A model generated the notes under the pieces. It was given only the letters and a program-made list of their open reading frames with translations. It was not told where the DNA came from and did not search any database. The position numbers and the translations under genes are program-made. A DNA stretch of 16,902 nt, from assembly GCA_025353085.1 (NCBI GenBank), contig JANXRI010000091.1:1-16902 (forward strand), in the 5' to 3' direction. This stretch comes from Betaproteobacteria bacterium (GTDB taxonomy: Bacteria; Pseudomonadota; Gammaproteobacteria; Burkholderiales; SG8-41). How positions within the stretch are numbered: position 1 is the stretch's first letter; every line of letters starts with the position of its first letter. Below, piece after piece: positions 6,346 to 12,243 of the stretch.

Positions 6346-7290
6346 TCAATGTTCTACCGCGTGTTCGAGCGCATCGAGCAGCATGGCGGCGACATTGAAG
6401 CCTGATTGCTCGGTAATTTCCTGAAAACACGTCGGGCTCGTCACGTTGACTTCCGTCAGGTAGTCGCCGATTACATCGAGGCCGACCAGCAGCAAGCCTT
6501 GCGCCTCGAGCTGCGGCCCCAGCGTCTCGGCAATTTCGCGATCGCGCGGCGTCAGCTCACGCGCCACACCAGTGCCGCCGGCCGCCAGATTGCCGCGCGT
6601 TTCGCCGGGTTTCGGAATGCGTGCCAATACGAATGGCACCGGCTTGCCGCCGATCAGCAATATGCGCTTGTCGCCATCGACGATCGACGGAATATAGCGT
6701 TGTGCCATGATCGTGCGGCGGCCGTAATGCGTGATCGTCTCGATAATGACATTGAGATTTGGGTCAACGGCAGTCACGCGGAATACCGACGTGCCGCCCA
6801 TGCCGTCGAGGGGTTTTAGAATGATATCGTCGTGAACGGCCAGAAATTCGTGGATCAGGCGGGCGTGGCGCGTGACGAGTGTGGGCGCGGTGAACTGCGG
6901 AAAGCGCGCAATCGTCAGCTTTTCATTGCAGTCGCGGATCGCGCGCGGATTGTTGAAGACGCGCGCGCCTTGCGACTGCGCTAATTCGAGCAGATAAGTG
7001 CTGTAAACGTACTCCATGTCGAATGGCGGGTCCTTGCGCATCACGACTGCATCGAATGATTTGAGCGGCAGCGCTGCGCTGGCGTCGCTCCGATACCACG
7101 CGTGCGGTTCACCGGTCAGCTGCAGTTTTCGCGCGTAGCCCGTGACGACGCCCGATTCCCAGACCACGTCCTCCTGCTGCAGCGTATACAGGTCATGCTG
7201 GCGCGCCGCCGCTTCGCGCATCATCGCGAACGTCGAATCTTTGTAGATTTTGAATTCGTCGAGCGGGTCGACGATGAAAGCGATTTTCAT
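6346..7290 (-). CDS. gshB: Glutathione synthetase
   Basis: This 314-residue protein starts MKIAFIVDPLDEFKIYKDST, the typical GshB N-terminus. It is an ATP-grasp ligase joining gamma-glutamylcysteine and glycine with ATP in the cytoplasm. Visible family blocks are 'LKPLDGMGGTSVFRV' (ATP-binding loop), 'GDKRILLIGGKP', 'RGNLAAGGTG' and the metal-binding 'EVNVTSPTCFQEI' near the C-terminus. The frame is open 30 codons upstream of ATG 7290, but that stretch overlaps gshA, is low-complexity and is unlike GshB, so I chose 7290. It lies 19 nt after the gshA stop, so gshA-gshB is surely one transcript. Confidence 0.96.
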   Translation of the reverse strand: MKIAFIVDPLDEFKIYKDSTFAMMREAAARQHDLYTLQQEDVVWESGVVTGYARKLQLTGEPHAWYRSDASAALPLKSFDAVVMRKDPPFDMEYVYSTYLLELAQSQGARVFNNPRAIRDCNEKLTIARFPQFTAPTLVTRHARLIHEFLAVHDDIILKPLDGMGGTSVFRVTAVDPNLNVIIETITHYGRRTIMAQRYIPSIVDGDKRILLIGGKPVPFVLARIPKPGETRGNLAAGGTGVARELTPRDREIAETLGPQLEAQGLLLVGLDVIGDYLTEVNVTSPTCFQEITEQSGFNVAAMLLDALEHAVEH

Positions 7291-7309
7291 GCGGGCACGG
7301 CGCGCGGAA

Positions 7310-8629
7310 TCAGATTTCGGCGGCGCGCAAGTGAGGGCCCGGTTTGGCCGCGGCGACGGGTGTAGTCCGCTCGAGTTCAAGCGCAGCCGCTACGAGCGCA
7401 AGCCGCGCAATCACGCCATATGCGTAAAAACGATTGGGCGGACAAGCCGGATCGTCGGGATCCGGCGAGTAGCACGGCTTCTCGAAGGCGAGCGGCACGA
7501 ATTGCATGCCCGGCGCGTTTAAGCTCTGGTCCTGGCCGCGGCTTGAATGCACGCGATAAAAACCCCCCACGACAAAATGGTCGATCATATATACGACCGG
7601 TTCGGCGACCGCGTCGTTGACGGTTTCAAAGCTGTACACGCCTTCCTGCACGAGCACTTCGTGCACTTCGAGGCCTTCCTTGACGACCGCCATCTTGTTG
7701 CGTTGCTTGCGGTTTAGCCCGCGCACTTCCGCTGGATCTTTCACGGTCATGATACCCATGCCATAGGTGCCGGCATCGGCTTTGACGATCACGAAGGGTT
7801 CTTGCTTGATGCCGTATTCGGCATATTTCGCGCGGATATCGGTCAGTATCTCCGACACATAGCCCTCCAGGCATTCCTCGCCTTTGCGCTCGTGGAAATT
7901 GATCTTGCCGCATTTCTCGAAATACGGATTGATGGACCACGGGTCGATGCCGAGAACCTTGGCGAAATCGGTCGCGACTTCCTTGTACACGCCGAAATGA
8001 TTGGATTTACGTCGCATGTACCATCCCGCGTGCAACGGCGGCAACACAGTCTGCTCGAGATTTTTAAGGATGTCCGGCAGACCGGATGAGAGGTCGTTGT
8101 TTAGCAGCACGACGCACGGATCAAAGCCGTCGATCGTAAGCCGGTTGCCGTGGCGCTCGATTGGCTCGAGGGTGAGTTTGCCGCCGTCCGGCAACACGAT
8201 GTCGGCGGGCGCGGTGACTTCAGGCAGAAGCGTGCCAATGCGCACGATCATGCCGGCATGCCGCAGAATTTTTTGCAAAGCCGCGACGTTTTGCAGATAG
8301 AACGTGTTGCGCGTGTGGTTCTCGGGTATCAGCAGCACGCCGCGCGCGTCGGGGCAGACTTTTTCGACTGCCGCCATCGTGGCCTGCACGCACAGCGCAC
8401 TAAATTCGGGGTTCAAATTGTTGAAACCGCCGGGGTACAGATTAGTGTCGACGGGCGCCAGCTTGAAGCCGCTGTTGCGTAAATCCACGGACGCATAGAA
8501 CGGTGCCGTATGCGCCTGCCACTGGTTACGAAACCAATGCTCGATGTCGGGCATACCTTTGAGGATGCTGCGCTCGAGCTCGAGTAGAGGGCCGGTCAGT
8601 GCGGTGGTCAGGTGCGGAACGGTAGTCAT
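7310..8629 (-). CDS. gshA: Glutamate-cysteine ligase (proteobacterial 'ferrooxidans-type' GshA)
   Basis: From ATG 8629 this is a 439-residue protein starting MTTVPHLTTALTGPLLELE. It belongs to the GshA family named after the Thiobacillus/Acidithiobacillus ferrooxidans enzyme rather than to the E. coli GshA fold group. Typical segments are 'VDLRNSGFKLAPVDTNLYPGGFNNL', 'LLIPENHTRNTFYLQN', 'VIVKADAGTYGMGIMTVKD' and 'FYRVHSSRGQDQSLNAPGMQF' (each quoted only in part). It catalyses ATP-dependent formation of gamma-glutamylcysteine, the first step of glutathione synthesis. The open frame extends 41 codons upstream, into a region with a promoter-like sequence and a terminator, so ATG 8629 is preferred. 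gshB follows 19 nt later. Confidence 0.92.
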   Translation of the reverse strand: MTTVPHLTTALTGPLLELERSILKGMPDIEHWFRNQWQAHTAPFYASVDLRNSGFKLAPVDTNLYPGGFNNLNPEFSALCVQATMAAVEKVCPDARGVLLIPENHTRNTFYLQNVAALQKILRHAGMIVRIGTLLPEVTAPADIVLPDGGKLTLEPIERHGNRLTIDGFDPCVVLLNNDLSSGLPDILKNLEQTVLPPLHAGWYMRRKSNHFGVYKEVATDFAKVLGIDPWSINPYFEKCGKINFHERKGEECLEGYVSEILTDIRAKYAEYGIKQEPFVIVKADAGTYGMGIMTVKDPAEVRGLNRKQRNKMAVVKEGLEVHEVLVQEGVYSFETVNDAVAEPVVYMIDHFVVGGFYRVHSSRGQDQSLNAPGMQFVPLAFEKPCYSPDPDDPACPPNRFYAYGVIARLALVAAALELERTTPVAAAKPGPHLRAAEI

Positions 8630-8656
8630 GTCAGCTCGCAGCTTTGCGGGGCGGGT

Positions 8657-8683
8657 ATTGTAACAAACCGGGTCCATCACCAA
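8657..8683 (-). promoter_or_regulatory. Candidate sigma-70 promoter for gshA
   Basis: The minus strand has TACAAT (8657-8662) as a good -10, with TTGGTG (8678-8683) 15 nt upstream as a poor -35. The predicted start is near 8650, giving a leader of about 20 nt. The amtB terminator just upstream means gshA needs its own promoter, which raises the plausibility of this weak match. Confidence 0.4.
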
Positions 8684-8711
8684 CCTGGCGCGGGTTCGCC
8701 GTAAAGCAGCG

Positions 8712-8741
8712 AAAAAAATGGACGCCCGCAGGCGCCCATTT
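8712..8741 (-). terminator. Intrinsic terminator after amtB
   Basis: The minus-strand RNA forms an 11-bp stem, AAATGGGCGCC with GGCGTCCATTT (one G.U pair), around a 4-nt loop. The 3' arm ends in U and is followed by further Us (plus-strand A-run 8712-8718). It begins 19 nt after the amtB stop and should separate the nitrogen operon from gshA. Confidence 0.88.
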
Positions 8742-8760
8742 AATCGTGCCAAGCGGCTTA

Positions 8761-10263
8761 TTACATGTGATACGCCGACTCGCCATGCTCATTGATGTCG
8801 AGTCCTTCGCGTTCCACTTCTTCGCTGGCGCGCAGGCCGACGATGATGTCCGCAATCTTGAACGCGATGAATGCAACCACCGCCGTCCAGATGACAGTCA
8901 CGCCAACCGCCTTAGCCTGGATCAGCAACTGGTCCATGATCGGGATAGAGCCGACCTTAGCCGTTACCCAATCGGTGACCAAGCCAGGCCCGCCCAGTTC
9001 TTGCGAGTTGAAAACGCCGGTTGCGAGCGCGCCGAAGATACCGCCCAGCGCGTGGACGCCAAAGACGTCGAGCGCGTCATCCGCATTCAGCATTTTCTTC
9101 AGTCCATTTACACCCCACAGGCATAGCGGACCAACGATCAGGCCGATCGCGAAGGCGCCCGGAATCCCCACGTTGCCCGCAGCCGGCGTGATCGCGACGA
9201 GTCCTGCAACCGCACCGGACGCCGCGCCCAACATCGACGGCTTGCCCTTGAACATCCACTCGGCGAACATCCATGACAGCACCGCACACGCCGTGGCGAG
9301 GAAGGTGTTCATGAAGGCGAGCGCGGCAGTGCCATTGGCTTCGAGCGCTGAACCGGCATTGAAACCGAACCAGCCGAACCACAGCATCGCAGCACCGATC
9401 ATGGTCATCGTCAGGTTGTGCGGCGACATTGCTTCTTTGCCGTAGCCGATGCGTTTGCCGAGCATGTAGGCGCCAACCAGGCCGGCTACCCCCGCGTTGA
9501 TGTGAACGACCGTGCCGCCCGCGAAGTCGAGCGCGCCCCACTGCCATATCAAACCGGCTTTGCTGTTTAGTTCATCGACGAGTTTCGGATCGGTGTACGC
9601 ATCAGGTCCCATCCAGAACCAGACCATGTGCGCCATCGGCGCGTAGGCGAACGTGAACCAGATCACCATGAAAATCAGCACCGCGGAAAACTTCATGCGT
9701 TCGGCCACTGCGCCCAGAATCAGGCAGCAGGTGATCGCGGCGAATGTCGCCTGGAACGCGACGAACACCAGTTCGTACATCGGCGTGTTCTTGCTGAACG
9801 TCGTGCCCATCGCGAATTCACCCTTCATCGCATCGAAGGTTCCTTTCAGGAACAGCCGGTCGAGGCCGCCGAAATACGCGTTACCCTCGGTGAAGGCGAG
9901 ACTATAACCGTAGACACACCACAGCACCGTGATCAAAGAGAACGTCACGAACACCTGCATCAGCATCGACAGCATGTTCTTGCTGCGCACGAGGCCGCCA
10001 TAAAAGAGCGCCAACGCCGGCACGCTCATCAACAACACGAGTGCGGTTGAGGTAAGCATCCACGCGGTATCGCCCTTGTTGGGCGTTGGCGCAGGTGTCG
10101 GCGTTGCAGATGCTGCGGCAGGCGCGGCGGCAGCAGCCGGTGCCGCCGCCGCGGGTGCTTCGGCGGCGGGCTTGTCCGCTGCCTTATCTTGCGCGTAGGC
10201 GGGAAGTGCGGCACTAAAACAGAAGGCGCCGGCCAGCGCGAGTACTGATAACAGACGTTTCAT
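8761..10263 (-). CDS. amtB: Ammonium transporter AmtB with cleavable signal peptide and Ala/Pro-rich linker
   Basis: From ATG 10263 this is a 500-residue protein. Residues 1-24 form a signal peptide (MKRLLSVLALAGAF..., cleavage probably after AYA). Residues ~25-62 are an Ala/Pro/Lys-rich linker. The Amt domain starts at 'GDTAWMLTSTALVLLMSVP'. The pore twin histidines are recognisable as His254 in 'GGTVVHINAG' and His404 in 'VHALGGIFGA', with the same 150-residue spacing as in E. coli AmtB. 'FYGGLVRSKN' and 'WFGWFGFNAGSAL' are further signatures. It conducts ammonium/ammonia across the inner membrane and is blocked by GlnK. A good Shine-Dalgarno (AGGGAG) precedes this ATG and lies in the 13-nt gap after glnK. 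The longer open frame overlaps glnK and is rejected. Confidence 0.95.
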   Translation of the reverse strand: MKRLLSVLALAGAFCFSAALPAYAQDKAADKPAAEAPAAAAPAAAAAPAAASATPTPAPTPNKGDTAWMLTSTALVLLMSVPALALFYGGLVRSKNMLSMLMQVFVTFSLITVLWCVYGYSLAFTEGNAYFGGLDRLFLKGTFDAMKGEFAMGTTFSKNTPMYELVFVAFQATFAAITCCLILGAVAERMKFSAVLIFMVIWFTFAYAPMAHMVWFWMGPDAYTDPKLVDELNSKAGLIWQWGALDFAGGTVVHINAGVAGLVGAYMLGKRIGYGKEAMSPHNLTMTMIGAAMLWFGWFGFNAGSALEANGTAALAFMNTFLATACAVLSWMFAEWMFKGKPSMLGAASGAVAGLVAITPAAGNVGIPGAFAIGLIVGPLCLWGVNGLKKMLNADDALDVFGVHALGGIFGALATGVFNSQELGGPGLVTDWVTAKVGSIPIMDQLLIQAKAVGVTVIWTAVVAFIAFKIADIIVGLRASEEVEREGLDINEHGESAYHM

Positions 10264-10276
10264 TATTGGTTCTCCC

Positions 10277-10615
10277 TTATAGCGCGTCCGAGCCGGTTTC
10301 GCCGGTGCGGATGCGGTAAACCTGCTCAAGTTCGAATACGAAGATTTTTCCGTCGCCAATCTTGCCTGTGTTGGCTGATTTTTCGATGGCTTCGACAACC
10401 TGGTCGAGCATCTCGCTTTTGATGGCGGCCTCGATTTTCACCTTCGGCAGGAAATCCACTACATATTCGGCGCCGCGGTAAAGCTCGGTATGTCCTTTTT
10501 GCCGGCCAAAGCCTTTGACTTCAGTGACGGTGATGCCCTGCACGCCGATCGCGGACAGTGCCTCCCTCACTTCGTCAAGCTTGAACGGCTTGATGATTGC
10601 AGTGACTAGTTTCAT
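10277..10615 (-). CDS. glnK: Nitrogen regulatory PII protein GlnK
   Basis: This 112-residue protein begins MKLVTAIIKPFKLDEVREAL. The T-loop 'GHTELYRGAEYVVDFLPK' carries Tyr51, the uridylylation site, and the C-terminal PII signature is 'TGKIGDGKIFVF'. PII trimers sense 2-oxoglutarate, ATP/ADP and (through uridylylation) glutamine; GlnK paralogues dock on AmtB to close it. The name glnK rather than glnB rests on the amtB neighbour 13 nt downstream. The start is the ATG at 10615, which gives standard PII numbering; an upstream extension of 14 codons reads through a hairpin and is unlikely. Confidence 0.95.
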   Translation of the reverse strand: MKLVTAIIKPFKLDEVREALSAIGVQGITVTEVKGFGRQKGHTELYRGAEYVVDFLPKVKIEAAIKSEMLDQVVEAIEKSANTGKIGDGKIFVFELEQVYRIRTGETGSDAL

Positions 10616-10627
10616 TGGAGTTCCCCG

Positions 10628-10653
10628 AAAATGGGGCCGGCGCTGCCGGCCCC
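10628..10653 (-). terminator. Hairpin between torF and glnK (partial terminator or attenuator)
   Basis: The minus-strand RNA has a perfect 9-bp stem, GGGGCCGGC/GCCGGCCCC, with a 3-nt loop, followed by AUUUUC. The U-run is only four long, so termination is probably incomplete. The CCCC of the 3' arm can pair instead with GGGG just downstream (10624-10627), which lies close to the glnK start. It could set the ratio of torF to glnK-amtB transcript. Confidence 0.6.
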
Positions 10654-10665
10654 GCATTGTTGCTG

Positions 10666-11598
10666 TTAAAAGGTTTTCTGAACGAAGACCGTGCCCGTGC
10701 TCTTGGCAATGTCGTTCGGATAAGGGCCCGCAGGCGTATCGGTGACTCCGCCGTAACCGAGTTTGTTAACGCTGAAGCCCTTCGAGTAGAACGCGCCCAC
10801 GCTGAAGTCTTTCGGCAGCGCGTAAGTCACCCCGACCTTGACGTCCTTATAGCTGTCGATAGTGTCATTGCTTTGAACGACGCCGCCGAATATATTGCGC
10901 GGATCAGTACCTTTATATTTTTGATAACCCACATGGAGATTCAGCGTGAAGCCGGTCTCGCCTATCGGTGGGTTCGCGGACAGGTCCAGATAATAGCTGC
11001 CTCTTGATCTGTCCACGGCGAACGTGTGGTCCAGAACGCTGTAAGAAGCCTTGAAGGTCACCCATTTCCAGGTGGGCGCAATGTAGACTTCCCACGTGTC
11101 TGCTTTCGGAACGTTGGCTCCGGCGGCCAACGTTGCCCGATAACCCGGATTGATGCCGCCCGGGTAGTAATAGTAAAGCGTGCCGACATCCAGGACGAAG
11201 TCACTCGGCAGGTTCCACTTGTAACCGCCATAGAAGTCCGCTTCAAGGCTCCCACCTTCGCCGTATATACCCTGGGTTATTCCGGGGGTCGATGCGTTTT
11301 CCTTGAGCCAGCTTATGTTCGACAGCCAAGTGCCGGCGTAAAAGCCGGACTCGTGCGCAAAGTCGAAACCGCCCTGCGCGGCCGGTTTGCGGCCGGTTTG
11401 GCTCAGTCCACGGAATATGTACTGGCTAAAAATTCCGAAATTACCGGTTAGCGTATAAGGCGCTTTTGGTTCTTCGGGTTTGGCGTCGGCAGGTTTCTCG
11501 GCAGGCTTCCCATCCGCAGGTCCTGCCTGCGCGAACGCAAAGCCCGGTAGCGCTAAAGCTGCAGCCAACGCGCCGGCTTTGAGTGCTTTCTTCAACAT
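10666..11598 (-). CDS. TorF/Gcw_chp-family putative outer-membrane beta-barrel protein
   Basis: From ATG 11598 this is a 310-residue protein. It has a clear signal peptide (MLKKALKAGALAAALALPGF, cleavage after AFA), a short Ala/Pro/Lys-rich linker, then 'YTLTGNFGIFSQYIFRGLSQ' at the barrel start, the hallmark of the TorF / TIGR02001 (Gcw_chp) family. Alternating hydrophobic/polar strands run to a C-terminal Phe ('TVFVQKTF'), the usual signal for assembly into the outer membrane. The biochemical function of the family is unknown to me. The start at 11598 has AAAGGG six nt upstream; the upstream in-frame ATGs (11604, 11622) do not have proper spacing. It leads the glnK-amtB operon behind a sigma-54 promoter, so a role in nitrogen uptake is plausible. 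Confidence 0.85.
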   Translation of the reverse strand: MLKKALKAGALAAALALPGFAFAQAGPADGKPAEKPADAKPEEPKAPYTLTGNFGIFSQYIFRGLSQTGRKPAAQGGFDFAHESGFYAGTWLSNISWLKENASTPGITQGIYGEGGSLEADFYGGYKWNLPSDFVLDVGTLYYYYPGGINPGYRATLAAGANVPKADTWEVYIAPTWKWVTFKASYSVLDHTFAVDRSRGSYYLDLSANPPIGETGFTLNLHVGYQKYKGTDPRNIFGGVVQSNDTIDSYKDVKVGVTYALPKDFSVGAFYSKGFSVNKLGYGGVTDTPAGPYPNDIAKSTGTVFVQKTF

Positions 11599-11650
11599 GA
11601 TCATCCCTTTCGTTATTAACAATAATAGTCGGTGCTTCGGCGTTGCTCAC

Positions 11651-11666
11651 AGCAGGTATCGTGCCA
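11651..11666 (-). promoter_or_regulatory. Sigma-54 (RpoN) promoter of torF-glnK-amtB
   Basis: The minus strand reads TGGCACGATACCTGCT. Compared with the -24/-12 consensus TGGCACG-N4-TTGCW, every fixed base matches except one T that is C at the first T of the -12 element. The invariant GG and GC are exactly spaced. The predicted start is near 11640, about 42 nt before the torF ATG. Confidence 0.8.
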
Positions 11667-11700
11667 ATCGATAAGTGGCTGTAAAGGAGCGACTTACTGT

Positions 11701-11734
11701 GTGCAATCTGATACGGTCAGATAACCTTTTGCAC
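11701..11734. promoter_or_regulatory. Nested dyad between sigma-54 promoter and NtrC-like site
   Basis: The inner dyad is ATCTGA-5-TCAGAT (11706-11711, 11717-11722), enclosed by GTGCAA (11701-11706) and TTGCAC (11729-11734). It lies where an auxiliary regulator or a DNA-bending protein would sit between an enhancer and a sigma-54 promoter. I do not recognise the factor, and the match to the IHF consensus is poor. Confidence 0.35.
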
Positions 11735-11753
11735 TTACTTGAGGCGCAGGGCG

Positions 11754-11782
11754 CACGCCCGCACCACCATGGTGCGGGCGTG
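11754..11782. promoter_or_regulatory. NtrC-like enhancer palindrome
   Basis: The core GCACCACCATGGTGC (11761-11775) differs by one base from the E. coli glnA NtrC site core GCACCAACATGGTGC (recalled from memory). It extends to a perfect 13-bp inverted repeat, CACGCCCGCACCA/TGGTGCGGGCGTG, with a 3-nt spacer. Its centre is about 128 bp upstream of the predicted sigma-54 start, a typical enhancer distance. There is no T-run on either strand, so it is not a terminator. Confidence 0.65.
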
Positions 11783-11882
11783 TGATCGCATCGCAGGTGT
11801 TCGCAAGCGTCAACTCGACGTCCCGCAGTTCATTTGGTTAATCTAGAATCGCGAGACTCTTCCACCGCTTTGGAGAAATTTC

Positions 11883-12122
11883 ATGCTTAACCAGCAATTT
11901 ATCGATGAGCTCAGCGCAAAAATGAGGAATTTATTCGCGGGGACACCCGTACGGGACATTGAGGCAAATACGCGTGCAATGTTGACGTCAATGTTCGCGC
12001 GACTCGACTTGGTGACACGGCATGAGTTCGATATTCAAACGGAAATTCTTGCGCGAACTCGCGAAAAATTAGCTGCACTTGAGGCACAACTCGCGGCGCT
12101 GGAACAAGGCCGAAAACTTTAA
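11883..12122 (+). CDS. ubiK: UbiK, ubiquinone biosynthesis accessory factor (YqiC/BMFP family)
   Basis: This small 79-residue protein has an amphipathic N-terminal half with the 'R.M..SMFARLDLVTRHEFD' block and a C-terminal coiled coil of heptad type (about residues 45-77, 'LARTREKLAALEAQLAALE'). Length and sequence match the BMFP/YqiC family. UbiK forms trimers, binds membranes and helps the Ubi complex in aerobic ubiquinone synthesis. A GGAG sits 8 nt before the ATG. It is divergent from torF and followed by comM, a common betaproteobacterial neighbourhood. Confidence 0.9.
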   Translation: MLNQQFIDELSAKMRNLFAGTPVRDIEANTRAMLTSMFARLDLVTRHEFDIQTEILARTREKLAALEAQLAALEQGRKL

Positions 12123-12198
12123 TTTGTGGAGTGCGCGCACCGTTCAATTGCGCGCTCTAAGACTAAAGGCCTAGCTACGTCAGCGCACTCCGGGCGTT

Positions 12199-12229
12199 AA
12201 ACCGCTTGTCTCTACAAGTAAACCGGTTT
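12199..12229 (+). other. Leader hairpin just upstream of comM
   Basis: AAACCG-CTTGT (12199-12209) pairs with ACAAG (12214-12218) and CGGTTT (12224-12229). The 11-bp stem is interrupted by a 5-nt bulge (TAAAC) and capped by a 4-nt loop. It ends 14 nt before the comM ATG and overlaps the 10-bp palindrome AAACCGGTTT. No T-run follows. It could be an operator or an RNA structure in the leader; there is no clear Shine-Dalgarno between it and the ATG. Confidence 0.4.
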
Positions 12230-12243
12230 CGCCCCGGGCCTCC

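Noticed and set aside
7291..7380. Upstream extension of gshB to 7380
   Set aside because: It would overlap the gshA 3' end by 71 nt. The residues are low-complexity, and ATG 7290 gives the family-standard MKIAFIVDPLD start.
8630..8752. Upstream extension of gshA to 8752
   Set aside because: The extra 41 codons cross the amtB terminator and a promoter-like region, and they are unlike the GshA N-terminus.
10264..10398. Upstream extension of amtB to 10398
   Set aside because: It overlaps the glnK 3' end and would bury the clear signal peptide. ATG 10263 has a good Shine-Dalgarno.
11754..11782. 13-bp palindrome considered as an intrinsic terminator
   Set aside because: No T-run follows on either strand, and it sits in a divergent promoter region rather than after a gene.
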